In this document: piece after piece, positions 19,886 to 32,490 of the stretch | Numbering within the stretch: position 1 is the stretch's first letter | Layout: every line of letters starts with the position of its first letter | From: Eublepharis macularius | Taxonomy: Eukaryota; Chordata; Lepidosauria; Squamata; Eublepharidae | Length of the DNA stretch: 64,000 nucleotides | Direction of reading: 5' to 3' | Assembly (NCBI RefSeq): GCF_028583425.1 | Contig: NC_072802.1 | Span: forward strand, 18,857,926-18,921,925 | Notes under the pieces: model-generated | The model's database searches: none | What the model saw: only the letters and a program-made list of their open reading frames with translations | What the model was told of the DNA's origin: nothing | Position numbers and translations under genes: made by a program

Positions 19886-22800
19886 AGATACAAAGGGAAA
19901 ACTCCCAGGAACCCCTCAACTGTATACTATATATATCAAAATTTAATTACACTATCATGATCCAAATGCAAAGATATACACAATTTCATACAGTGTTACA
20001 ATATTACAATAACTCATTCCATAAATACAGTCATATGTTATACCAGCATTTTGGGAGCTGACCCACTGGCAGCTCGGTCCAACCAACCAAAATTTACCAA
20101 CCGTGAGGGAGCTGACCATCTGGCAGCTCCCTTTCTCCAGCTTCTGGGGGGCTGACCCACTGGCAGCTCAGTCTATCTCACCAAAGTTTACCAACCTCGA
20201 GGGAGCTGACCGTCTGGCAGCTCCCTTTTAGCAGCATTTCGGGAGCTGATCCCCTGGCAGCTCATTCCAACCAACCAAAATTTACCAACCGTGAGGGAGC
20301 TGACCATCTGGCAGCTCCCTTTCTCCAGCTTCTGGGGGGCTGACCCACTGGCAGCTCAGTCTATCTCACCAAAGTTTACCAACCTCGAGGGAGCTGACCG
20401 TCTGGCAGCTCCCTTTTAGCAGCATTTCGGGAGCTGACCCACTGGCAGCTCATTCCAACCAACCAAAATTTACCAACCGTGAGGGAGCTGACCATCTGGC
20501 AGCTCCCTTTCTCCAGCTTTTGGGGGGCTGACCCACTGGCAGCTCAGTCTATCTCACCAAAGTTTACCAACCTTGAGGGAGCTGACCATCTGGCAGCTCC
20601 CTTCTTCCAGCGTTTGGGGGGCTGACCCACTGGCAGCTCAATCCAACAAAACAACTTTCACAATGCTAATTTGATTTATTCTGCAATTCTACTTTCAGGA
20701 ATCAAAAGCCCCCCCTCAGGGTAATTAAACTTCAAGAGGAATTGTAAAAGCAGGGGAAAGGACAAGAGTGGAGAGATGTCAACTATGACTGTATCCTTTT
20801 GGCAGCTCCCTTTTACCAGAGTTTGTGGGGCTGACCCATTGGCAGCTCAGTCCAACCAACCAAAATTTACCAACCGTGAGGGAGCTGACCATCTGGCAGC
20901 TCCCTTTTTCCAGCTTTTGGGGGGCTGACCCACTGGCAGCTCAGTCCAACTCACCAAAGTTTACCAACCTTGAGGGAGCTGACCAACTGGCAGCTCCCTT
21001 TTACCAGCATTTGGGGGGGCTGACCCACTGGCAGCTCAGTCCAACTGACCATCCTTTACCAACCTCGATGGAGTTGACCATCTGGCAGCTCCCTTTTACC
21101 AGCATTTCGGGAGCTGACCCACTGGCAGCTCAGTCTAACTAACCAAAATTTACCAACCTTGAGGGAGCTGACCATCTGGCAGCTCCCTTGCCCACGATTT
21201 CAGGAGCTGACCCACTGGCAGCTCAGTCCAACTGACCAAAGTTTACCAACCTCGAGGGAGCTGACCGTCTGGCAGCTCCCTTTTAGCAGCATTTCGGGAG
21301 CTGACCCACTGGCAGCTCAGTCCAACTAACCAAAATTTACCAACCGTGAGGGAGCTGACCATCTGGCAGCTCCCTTTCTCCAGCTTTTGGGGGGCTGACC
21401 CACTGGCAGCTCAGTCTATCTCACCAAAGTTTACCAACCTCGAGGGAGCTGACCGTCTGGCAGCTCCCTTTTAGCAGCATTTCGGGAGCTGACCCACTGG
21501 CAGCTCAGAAGAACTCACCAACCTGTTTACTAACCTTTGGGGGAGCTGACCCACGGGCAGCTCAGTCTATCTCACCAACGTTTACCAACCTCGAGGGAGC
21601 TGACCATGTGGCAGCTCCCTTTTACCAGCATTTTGGGAGCTGACCCACTGGCAGCTCGGTCCAACCAACCAAAATTTACCAACCGTGAGGGAGCTGACCA
21701 TCTGGCAGCTCCCTTTTTCCAGCTTCTGGGGGGCTGACCCACTGGCAGCTCAGTCTGTCTCACCAAAGTTTACCAACCTCGAGGGAGCTGACCGTCTGGC
21801 AGCTCCCTTTTAGCAGCATTTTGGGAGCTGACCCACTGGCAGCTCAGTCCAACCAACCAAAATTTACCAACCGTGAGGGAGCTGACCATCTGGCAGCTCC
21901 CTTTTTCCAGCGTTTCGGGAGCTGACCCACTGGCAGCTCAGTCGGACTCACCAAAATTTACCAATCTCGAGGGAGCTGACCATCTGGCAGCTCCCTTTTA
22001 CCAGCATTTACCAGCAACTCACCAACCTGTTTACTAACCTTTGGGGGAGCTGACCCACTGGCAGCTCAGTCTATCTCACCAACGTTTACCAACCTCGAGG
22101 GAGCTGACCATCTGGCAGCTCCCTTTTACCAGCATTTTGGGAGCTGACCCACTGGCAGCTCGGTCCAACCAACCAAAATTTACCAACCGTGAGGGAGCTG
22201 ACCATCTGGCAGCTCCCTTTCTCCAGCTTCTGGGGGGCTGACCCACTGGAAGCTCAGTCTATCTCACCAACCTTTACCAACCTCGAGGGAGCTGACTGTC
22301 TGGCAGCTCCCTTTTAGCAGCATTTCGGGAGCTGACCCACTGGCAGCTCATTCCAACCAACCAAAATTTACCAACCGTGAGGGAGCTGACCATCTGGCAG
22401 CTCCCTTTTTCCAGCTTTTGGGGGGATGACCCACTGGCAGCTCAGTCTATCTCACCAAAGTTTATGAACCTCGAGGGAGCTGACTGTCTGGCAGCTCCCT
22501 TTTAGCAGCATTTCGGGAGCTGACCCACTGGCAGCTCAGTCCAACCAACCAAAATTTACCAACCGTGAGGGAGCTGACCATCTGGCAGCTCCCTTTCTCC
22601 AGCTTTTGGGGGGCTGACCCACTGGCAGCTCAATCTATCTCACCAAAGTTTACCAACCTTGAGGGAGCTGACTGTCTGGCAACTCCCTTTTAGCAGCATT
22701 TCAGGAGCTGACCCACTGGCAGCTCATTCCAACTAACCAAAATTTACCAACCATGAGGGAGCTGACCATCTGGCAGCTCCCTTTTTCCAGCCTTTCTGGA

Positions 22801-23011
22801 GCTGACCCACTGGCAGCTCAGTCGGACTCACTAAAATTTACCAATCTCGAGGGAGCTGACCATCTGGCAGCTCCCTTTTACCAGCATTTACCAGCAACTC
22901 ACCAACCTGTTTACTAACCTTTGGGGGAGCTGACCCACTGGCAGCTCAATCTATCTCACCAACGTTTACCAACCTCGAGGGAGCTGACCATCTGGCAGCT
23001 CCCTTTTACCA
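19886..23011 (+). repeat. Higher-order repeat block 1
   Basis: Defined from one AT-rich passenger to the next: 19886 to 23012 is 3,126 bp, exactly two monomers (188 bp) longer than the standard 2,938 bp. It contains the ~155-bp AT-rich passenger (19886-20041, flanked by tacca) and the flank-derived passenger (20653-20799). Confidence 0.85.
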
Positions 23012-25949
23012 AGATACAAAGGGAAAACTCCCAGGAACCCCTCAACTGTATACTATATATATCAAAATTTAATTACACTATCATGATCCAAATGCAAAGA
23101 TATACACAATTTCATACAGTGTTACAATATTACAATAACTCATTCCATAAATACAGTCATATGTTATACCAGCATTTTGGGAGCTGACCCACTGGCAGCT
23201 CGGTCCAACCAACCAAAATTTACCAACCGTGAGGGAGCTGACCATCTGGCAGCTCCCTTTCTCCAGCTTCTGGGGGGCTGACCCACTGGCAGCTCAGTCT
23301 ATCTCACCAAAGTTTACCAACCTCGAGGGAGCTGACCGTCTGGCAGCTCCCTTTTAGCAGCATTTCGGGAGCTGACCCCCTGGCAGCTCATTCCAACCAA
23401 CCAAAATTTACCAACCGTGAGGGAGCTGACCATCTGGCAGCTCCCTTTCTCCAGCTTCTGGGGGGCTGACCCACTGGCAGCTCAGTCTATCTCACCAAAG
23501 TTTACCAACCTTGAGGGAGCTGACCATCTGGCAGCTCCCTTCTTCCAGCGTTTGGGGGGCTGACCCACTGGCAGCTCAATCCAACAAAACAACTTTCACA
23601 ATGCTAATTTGATTTATTCTGCAATTCTACTTTCAGGAATCAAAAGCCCCCCCTCAGGGTAATTAAACTTCAAGAGGAATTGTAAAAGCAGGGGAAAGGA
23701 CAAGAGTGGAGAGATGTCAACTATGACTGTATCCATTTGGCAGCTCCCTTTTACCAGAGTTTGTGGGGCTGACCCATTGGCAGCTCAGTCCAACCAACCA
23801 AAATTTACCAACCGTGAGGGAGCTGATCATCTGGCAGCTCCCTTTTTCCAGCTTTTGGGGGGCTGACCCACTGGCAGCTCAGTCCAACTCACCAAAGTTT
23901 ACCAACCTTGAGGGAGCTGACCAACTGGCAGCTCCCTTTTACCAGCATTTGGGGGGGCTGACCCACTGGCAGCTCAGTCCAACTGACCATCCTTTACCAA
24001 CCTCGATGGAGTTGACCATCTGGCAGCTCCCTTTTACCAGCATTTCGGGAGCTGACCCACTGGCAGCTCAGTCTAACTAACCAAAATTTACCAACCTTGA
24101 GGGAGCTGACCATCTGGCAGCTCCCTTGCCCACGATTTCAGGAGCTGACCCACTGGCAGCTCAGTCCAACTGACCAAAGTTTACCAACCTCGAGGGAGCT
24201 GACCGTCTGGCAGCTCCCTTTTAGCAGCATTTCGGGAGCTGACCCACTGGCAGCTCAGTCCAACTAACCAAAATTTACCAACCGTGAGGGAGCTGACCAT
24301 CTGGCAGCTCCCTTTCTCCAGCTTTTGGGGGGCTGACCCACTGGCAGCTCAGTCTATCTCACCAAAGTTTACCAACCTCGAGGGAGCTGACCGTCTGGCA
24401 GCTCCCTTTTAGCAGCATTTCGGGAGCTGACCCACTGGCAGCTCAGAAGAACTCACCAACCTGTTTACTAACCTTTGGGGGAGCTGACCCACGGGCAGCT
24501 CAGTCTATCTCACCAACGTTTACCAACCTCGAGGGAGCTGACCATGTGGCAGCTCCCTTTTACCAGCATTTTGGGAGCTGACCCACTGGCAGCTCGGTCC
24601 AACCAACCAAAATTTACCAACCGTGAGGGAGCTGACCATCTGGCAGCTCCCTTTTTCCAGCTTCTGGGGGGCTGACCCACTGGCAGCTCAGTCTGTCTCA
24701 CCAAAGTTTACCAACCTCGAGGGAGCTGACCGTCTGGCAGCTCCCTTTTAGCAGCATTTTGGGAGCTGACCCACTGGCAGCTCAGTCCAACCAACCAAAA
24801 TTTACCAACCGTGAGGGAGCTGACCATCTGGCAGCTCCCTTTTTCCAGCGTTTCGGGAGCTGACCCACTGGCAGCTCAGTCGGACTCACCAAAATTTACC
24901 AATCTCGAGGGAGCTGACCATCTGGCAGCTCCCTTTTACCAGCATTTACCAGCAACTCACCAACCTGTTTACTAACCTTTGGGGGAGCTGACCCACTGGC
25001 AGCTCAGTCTATCTCACCAACGTTTACCAACCTCGAGGGAGCTGACCATCTGGCAGCTCCCTTTTACCAGCATTTTGGGAGCTGACCCACTGGCAGCTCG
25101 GTCCAACCAACCAAAATTTACCAACCGTGAGGGAGCTGACCATCTGGCAGCTCCCTTTCTCCAGCTTCTGGGGGGCTGACCCACTGGAAGCTCAGTCTAT
25201 CTCACCAACCTTTACCAACCTCGAGGGAGCTGACTGTCTGGCAGCTCCCTTTTAGCAGCATTTCGGGAGCTGACCCACTGGCAGCTCATTCCAACCAACC
25301 AAAATTTACCAACCGTGAGGGAGCTGACCATCTGGCAGCTCCCTTTTTCCAGCTTTTGGGGGGATGACCCACTGGCAGCTCAGTCTATCTCACCAAAGTT
25401 TATGAACCTCGAGGGAGCTGACTGTCTGGCAGCTCCCTTTTAGCAGCATTTCGGGAGCTGACCCACTGGCAGCTCAGTCCAACCAACCAAAATTTACCAA
25501 CCGTGAGGGAGCTGACCATCTGGCAGCTCCCTTTCTCCAGCTTTTGGGGGGCTGACCCACTGGCAGCTCAATCTATCTCACCAAAGTTTACCAACCTTGA
25601 GGGAGCTGACTGTCTGGCAACTCCCTTTTAGCAGCATTTCAGGAGCTGACCCACTGGCAGCTCATTCCAACTAACCAAAATTTACCAACCATGAGGGAGC
25701 TGACCATCTGGCAGCTCCCTTTTTCCAGCCTTTCTGGAGCTGACCCACTGGCAGCTCAGTCGGACTCACTAAAATTTACCAATCTCGAGGGAGCTGACCA
25801 TCTGGCAGCTCCCTTTTACCAGCATTTACCAGCAACTCACCAACCTGTTTACTAACCTTTGGGGGAGCTGACCCACTGGCAGCTCAATCTATCTCACCAA
25901 CGTTTACCAACCTCGAGGGAGCTGACCATCTGGCAGCTCCCTTTTACCA
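23012..25949 (+). repeat. Higher-order repeat block 2
   Basis: Standard length 2,938 bp. Passengers are at 23012-23167 and 23591-23734. The text is almost letter-for-letter the same as block 3 over its first ~1.9 kb, with differences of single bases only. Confidence 0.9.
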
Positions 25950-28360
25950 AGATACAAAGGGAAAACTCCCAGGAACCCCTCAACTGTATACTATATATAT
26001 CAAAATTTAATTACACTATCATGATCCAAATGCAAAGATATACACAATTTCATACAGTGTTACAATATTACAATAACTCATTCCATAAATACAGTCATAT
26101 GTTATACCAGCATTTTGGGAGCTGACCCACTGGCAGCTCGGTCCAACCAACCAAAATTTACCAACCGTGAGGGAGCTGACCATCTGGCAGCTCCCTTTCT
26201 CCAGCTTCTGGGGGGCTGACCCACTGGCAGCTCAGTCTATCTCACCAAAGTTTACCAACCTCGAGGGAGCTGACCGTCTGGCAGCTCCCTTTTAGCAGCA
26301 TTTCGGGAGCTGACCCCCTGGCAGCTCATTCCAACCAACCAAAATTTACCAACCGTGAGGGAGCTGACCATCTGGCAGCTCCCTTTCTCCAGCTTCTGGG
26401 GGGCTGACCCACTGGCAGCTCAGTCTATCTCACCAAAGTTTACCAACCTTGAGGGAGCTGACCATCTGGCAGCTCCCTTCTTCCAGCGTTTGGGGGGCTG
26501 ACCCACTGGCAGCTCAATCCAACAAAACAACTTTCACAATGCTAATTTGATTTATTCTGCAATTCTACTTTCAGGAATCAAAAGCCCCCCCTCAGGGTAA
26601 TTAAACTTCAAGAGGAATTGTAAAAGCAGGGGAAAGGACAAGAGTGGAGAGATGTCAACTATGACTGTATCCATTTGGCAGCTCCCTTTTACCAGAGTTT
26701 GTGGGGCTGACCCATTGGCAGCTCAGTCCAACCAACCAAAATTTACCAACCGTGAGGGAGCTGATCATCTGGCAGCTCCCTTTTTCCAGCTTTTGGGGGG
26801 CTGACCCACTGGCAGCTCAGTCCAACTCACCAAAGTTTACCAACCTTGAGGGAGCTGACCAACTGGCAGCTCCCTTTTACCAGCATTTGGGGGGGCTGAC
26901 CCACTGGCAGCTCAGTCCAACTGACCATCCTTTACCAACCTCGATGGAGTTGACCATCTGGCAGCTCCCTTTTACCAGCATTTCGGGAGCTGACCCACTG
27001 GCAGCTCAGTCTAACTAACCAAAATTTACCAACCTTGAGGGAGCTGACCATCTGGCAGCTCCCTTGCCCACGATTTCAGGAGCTGACCCACTGGCAGCTC
27101 AGTCCAACTGACCAAAGTTTACCAACCTCGAGGGAGCTGACCGTCTGGCAGCTCCCTTTTAGCAGCATTTCGGGAGCTGACCCACTGGCAGCTCAGTCCA
27201 ACCAACCAAAATTTACCAACCGTGAGGGAGCTGACCATCTGGCAGCTCCCTTTTTCCAGCGTTTCGGGAGCTGACCCACTGGCAGCTCAGTCGGACTCAC
27301 CAAAATTTACCAATCTCGAGGGAGCTGACCATCTGGCAGCTCCCTTTTACCAGCATTTACCAGCAACTCACCAACCTGTTTACTAACCTTTGGGGGAGCT
27401 GACCCACTGGCAGCTCAGTCTATCTCACCAACGTTTACCAACCTCGAGGGAGCTGACCATCTGGCAGCTCCCTTTTACCAGCATTTTGGGAGCTGACCCA
27501 CTGGCAGCTCGGTCCAACCAACCAAAATTTACCAACCGTGAGGGAGCTGACCATCTGGCAGCTCCCTTTCTCCAGCTTCTGGGGGGCTGACCCACTGGAA
27601 GCTCAGTCTATCTCACCAACCTTTACCAACCTCGAGGGAGCTGACTGTCTGGCAGCTCCCTTTTAGCAGCATTTCGGGAGCTGACCCACTGGCAGCTCAT
27701 TCCAACCAACCAAAATTTACCAACCGTGAGGGAGCTGACCATCTGGCAGCTCCCTTTTTCCAGCTTTTGGGGGGATGACCCACTGGCAGCTCAGTCTATC
27801 TCACCAAAGTTTATGAACCTCGAGGGAGCTGACTGTCTGGCAGCTCCCTTTTAGCAGCATTTCGGGAGCTGACCCACTGGCAGCTCAGTCCAACCAACCA
27901 AAATTTACCAACCGTGAGGGAGCTGACCATCTGGCAGCTCCCTTTCTCCAGCTTTTGGGGGGCTGACCCACTGGCAGCTCAATCTATCTCACCAAAGTTT
28001 ACCAACCTTGAGGGAGCTGACTGTCTGGCAACTCCCTTTTAGCAGCATTTCAGGAGCTGACCCACTGGCAGCTCATTCCAACTAACCAAAATTTACCAAC
28101 CATGAGGGAGCTGACCATCTGGCAGCTCCCTTTTTCCAGCCTTTCTGGAGCTGACCCACTGGCAGCTCAGTCGGACTCACTAAAATTTACCAATCTCGAG
28201 GGAGCTGACCATCTGGCAGCTCCCTTTTACCAGCATTTACCAGCAACTCACCAACCTGTTTACTAACCTTTGGGGGAGCTGACCCACTGGCAGCTCAATC
28301 TATCTCACCAACGTTTACCAACCTCGAGGGAGCTGACCATCTGGCAGCTCCCTTTTACCA
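25950..28360 (+). repeat. Higher-order repeat block 3, internally shortened
   Basis: Length 2,411 bp, 527 bp less than the standard; the loss lies after about 27180. Passengers are at 25950-26105 and 26529-26672. Confidence 0.85.
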
Positions 28361-30236
28361 AGATACAAAGGGAAAACTCCCAGGAACCCCTCAACTGTAT
28401 ACTATATATATCAAAATTTAATTACACTATCATGATCCAAATGCAAAGATATACACAATTTCATACAGTGTTACAATATTACAATAACTCATTCCATAAA
28501 TACAGTCATATGTTATACCAGCATTTTGGGAGCTGACCCACTGGCAGCTCGGTCCAACCAACCAAAATTTACCAACCGTGAGGGAGCTGACCATCTGGCA
28601 GCTCCCTTTCTCCAGCTTCTGGGGGGCTGACCCACTGGCAGCTCAGTCTATCTCACCAAAGTTTACCAACCTCGAGGGAGCTGACCGTCTGGCAGCTCCC
28701 TTTTAGCAGCATTTCGGGAGCTGACCCCCTGGCAGCTCATTCCAACCAACCAAAATTTACCAACCGTGAGGGAGCTGACCATCTGGCAGCTCCCTTTCTC
28801 CAGCTTCTGGGGGGCTGACCCACTGGCAGCTCAGTCTATCTCACCAAAGTTTACCAACCTCGAGGGAGCTGACCGTCTGGCAGCTCCCTTTTAGCAGCAT
28901 TTCGGGAGCTGACCCACTGGCAGCTCATTCCAACCAACCAAAATTTACCAACCGTGAGGGAGCTGACCATCTGGCAGCTCCCTTTCTCCAGCTTTTGGGG
29001 GGCTGACCCACTGGCAGCTCAGTCTATCTCACCAAAGTTTACCAACCTTGAGGGAGCTGACCATCTGGCAGCTCCCTTCTTCCAGCGTTTGGGGGGCTGA
29101 CCCACTGGCAGCTCAATCCAACAAAACAACTTTCACAATGCTAATTTGATTTATTCTGCAATTCTACTTTCAGGAATCAAAAGCCCCCCCTCAGGGTAAT
29201 TAAACTTCAAGAGGAATTGTAAAAGCAGGGGAAAGGACAAGAGTGGAGAGATGTCAACTATGACTGTATCCATTTGGCAGCTCCCTTTTACCAGAGTTTG
29301 TGGGGCTGACCCATTGGCAGCTCAGTCCAACCAACCAAAATTTACCAACCGTGAGGGAGCTGATCATCTGGCAGCTCCCTTTTTCCAGCTTTTGGGGGGC
29401 TGACCCACTGGCAGCTCAGTCCAACTCACCAAAGTTTACCAACCTTGAGGGAGCTGACCAACTGGCAGCTCCCTTTTACCAGCATTTGGGGGGGCTGACC
29501 CACTGGCAGCTCAGTCCAACTGACCATCCTTTACCAACCTCGATGGAGTTGACCATCTGGCAGCTCCCTTTTACCAGCATTTCGGGAGCTGACCCACTGG
29601 CAGCTCAGTCTAACTAACCAAAATTTACCAACCTTGAGGGAGCTGACCATCTGGCAGCTCCCTTGCCCACGATTTCAGGAGCTGACCCACTGGCAGCTCA
29701 GTCCAACTGACCAAAGTTTACCAACCTCGAGGGAGCTGACCGTCTGGCAGCTCCCTTTTAGCAGCATTTCGGGAGCTGACCCACTGGCAGCTCAGTCCAA
29801 CTAACCAAAATTTACCAACCGTGAGGGAGCTGACCATCTGGCAGCTCCCTGTTACTAGCGTTTGAGGGGCTGACCCACTGGCAGCTCAGTCCAACTGACC
29901 AAAGTTTACCAACCTCGAGGGAGCTGACCGTCTGGCAGCTCCCTTTTTCCAGCGTTTTGTGAGCTGACCCACTGGCAGCTCATTCCAACCAACCAAACTT
30001 AACCAACCTTGAGGGAGCTGACCATCTGGCAGCTCCCTTTTTCCAGCGTTTGGGGGGCTGACCCACTGGCAGCTCAGCCCAACAAAACAACTTTCACAAT
30101 GCTAATTTGATTTATTCTGCATTTCTACTTTCAGGAATCAAAAGCCCCCCTCAGGGTAAGTAAACTTCAAGAGGAATTGTAAAAGCAGGGGAAAGGACAA
30201 GAGTGGAGAGATGTCAACTATGACTGTATCCTTTAG
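28361..30236 (+). repeat. Higher-order repeat block 4, partial, with an extra passenger
   Basis: AT-rich passenger at 28361-28516, flank-derived passenger at 29128-29271, and a further flank-derived passenger at 30089-30234 about 960 bp later. Like block 1 it has 1,030 bp between homologous ORF landmarks, where blocks 2 and 3 have 842 bp. Divergence from the other blocks rises towards its right end. Confidence 0.8.
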
Positions 30237-30780
30237 GCAGCTCCCTTTTACCAGAGTTTGGGGGGCTGACCCACTGGCAGCTCAGTCCAACTAACCAAAA
30301 TTTACCAACCTTCAGGGAGCTGATCATCTGGCAGCTCCCTTTTTCCAGCTTTTTGGGGGCTGACCCACTGGCAGCTCAGTCCAACTCACCAAAGTTTACC
30401 AACCTTCAGGGAGCTGACCAACTGGCAGCTCCCTTTTACCAGCATTTGGGGGGGGGGCTGACCCACTGGCAGCTCAGTCCAACTGACCATCCTTTACCAA
30501 CCTCTATGGAGCTGACCATCTGGCAGCTCCCTTTTACCAGCATTTCGGGAGCTGACCCACTGGCAGCTCAGTCCAACTAACCAAAATTTACCAACCTTGA
30601 GGGAGCTGACCATCTGGCAGCTCCCTTTTTTCAGCTTTTGGGGGTTGACCCACTGACAGCTCAGTCCAACTCACCAACGTTTACCAACCTTGAGGAAGCT
30701 GACCATCTGGCAGCTCCCTGTTACCAGCGTTTGAGGGGCTGACCCACTGGCAGCTTAGTCCAACTGACCAAACTTTTACT

Positions 30781-31260
30781 AACCTTTGGGGATCTGATCC
30801 ACTGGCAGGTCAGAGGAACTTATCATTCTTTTTACCCACCTTTGGGGAGTTGACCCACTGGTTGCTCAGTACTGACTTACTTGTTTTCCAGCCTTTCGGG
30901 AGCTGTCTGTCTTGCAGCTTAGTAGAACTTACCAACAAATTTACTATCCTTTTTGGAGGTGACCAACTGACAGTTGAGAAAAACTGACCAACCTGTTTTC
31001 CAGCCTTTCGGGAGCTGACTCATTGGCAGCTGAGAAGAACTGACCAGCCATTTAACCAGCCTTTGGATATCTGACCCAGTAGCAGCTCGGGAGAATTGTT
31101 CAACCTATTTAACAGCCTTTGGGGGTACTCATCTGCTGACAGCTCAATCCAACTTATAGAACTTTTTTCAGCCTGTGGGGAGCTGTCACTCTGTCAGCTC
31201 AGGAGTCCAGACTTACTTGTTTACCAGCTTTTGGGGAGATCATCCATTGGCAGCTGAAAC
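30781..31260 (+). repeat. Diverged right edge of satellite array (B-type units)
   Basis: Units of about 55-60 bp built on 'gagctgac..actggcagct' with many changes. They resemble the B-only units of copy 1 (10480-11110) rather than the 94-bp monomers, as expected of old array edges that escape homogenisation. Confidence 0.8.
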
Positions 31261-32490
31261 AAACTGTCCAGCCATTCTTCTTAGCTGCCAAGTGGCTGCT
31301 GTGGCCTGCTAACTCATATGCCTTGGATCTGTCCCAGTCTCCTGACTATCTTCCTTAATATCAGATTTTCATCACCAGTTTAGCCATTTTTGCTTTTTAG
31401 CTTCATTTCGGGTAATCAGGATTGCTCTGGGCAAATGCTGGTTGCTGTTTCCCAGGGCCGGGAAGGAATTTTTTCCCTTTCGGGGCTGATTGGCTGTTGT
31501 CCTATGAGGGTTTTTCGCCTTCCTCAGAGCAATTCTATTCATCCTAGGCCCTTATTAATAACTCACCCAACATCACAAGAGAATAGCATTGTCTTTATTG
31601 GCCCTTATCAATTGATAGATTTCAGAAGAAATCTGTGTTCATGTTGAAAGAAAAAACTGGTGTTTTATAATAGTAATTTCAACATTTCTCTCTTGAAACC
31701 TAATTGATGAGAGTTTTAATGAAATTTTTTTTGGAGTTTCCCCCCTGCAAATAAATGATAAAAAGTAAAAAATGTGGAAAGATGGTTAAAATATGTGAAC
31801 AAAATCATTCCTTCTTTTATTCTCAAATGAGTTACAGTGATGAAAACAGTAACATTATAAAATAAAAACCTTTAAGACCCTATATTCTGTGTTTTTGTGG
31901 CTTCTTTCAGCTATGCGAACAATATTGGGCTTTTTTACATGTTCATTTTTTTAAAAAGGTTTTTTTGGGGGGGTATTCAGCCCGCAAGGATCAGATCTGC
32001 TTCAGGCTTCTATAATTCCATGCTTGAGGACAACAAAACCAAAATGGAGTCTGTTTGGTGTCTTTTTTCCCCCTTTAAAAAATGCGCTGTTTCTGTTGCG
32101 GTCTTCCTGAGGGAAGTTTTGTTACTGTAGTTTCCCCCCCCTTTGGATTACAACTTTGTAAGGTTGGGATGTTAGAAGGGGTTGTGGTTAACCTCTACTT
32201 TACCCTGTAGCTCTCTGTCAGTGATTGGATAGTGGTATTTTGCTCCAAATTTAACACATTTTCTATGTGTTAATTGTTGCAGTGTTGTTTAATTTTTAAA
32301 AAGAAATTCAGGGGAAGAACTAGACAAAAAAGTACAAGAAACCCACACTCCTGTACAAAATGTCAACCTAAACAGCTTGTTTTGAGAATACAATGTACTT
32401 CATACTGCCGAAGTTAATGTGCGTAAACAACATATAACACACAATGATGAATTTTGTTTTAAAGGTGAGGGCTGAGGGCGGTGGGGGAAG
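31261..32490 (+). repeat. Right shoulder of satellite block, copy 2
   Basis: Counterpart of 11111-12370. Similarity is high up to about 31650 ('aatctgtgttcatgttgaaag') and lower but clear to 'gagggcggtgggggaagg' near 32475, where it ends. Confidence 0.8.

Larger units (their letters stand above)
16680..30780 (+). repeat. Satellite array, copy 2: 94-bp dyad monomer with 2,938-bp higher-order repeat
   Basis: About 145 monomers. The period is 94 bp (measured at 16884, 16978 and 17072). Each monomer has half A, 'gggagctgaccatctggcag' then 'ctccctttt', and half B, 'gctgacccactggcagctc' then a T/A-rich linker 'caaaatttaccaacc'. Half A contains GGGAGCTG-N9-CAGCTCCC and half B GAGCTG-N9-CAGCTC, so each monomer can form two short hairpins. 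The halves are related, pointing to an older ~50-bp unit. 94 is not a multiple of 3, so the 66- to 105-residue open frames through it change frame each monomer and are not genes. Confidence 0.95.

Noticed and set aside
17538-30580. Many 66- to 105-residue open frames in the satellite (…GELTHWQL…, …ADPLAAQSN…)
   Set aside because: The monomer is 94 bp, so the frame changes every unit and frames end within two to three units. Two frames are open at once, and no start, splice or domain evidence exists.
16680-31260. CRISPR-like array
   Set aside because: Periodic repeats, but the spacers are themselves repeats, and the context is a vertebrate genome with introns, SINEs and LINEs.
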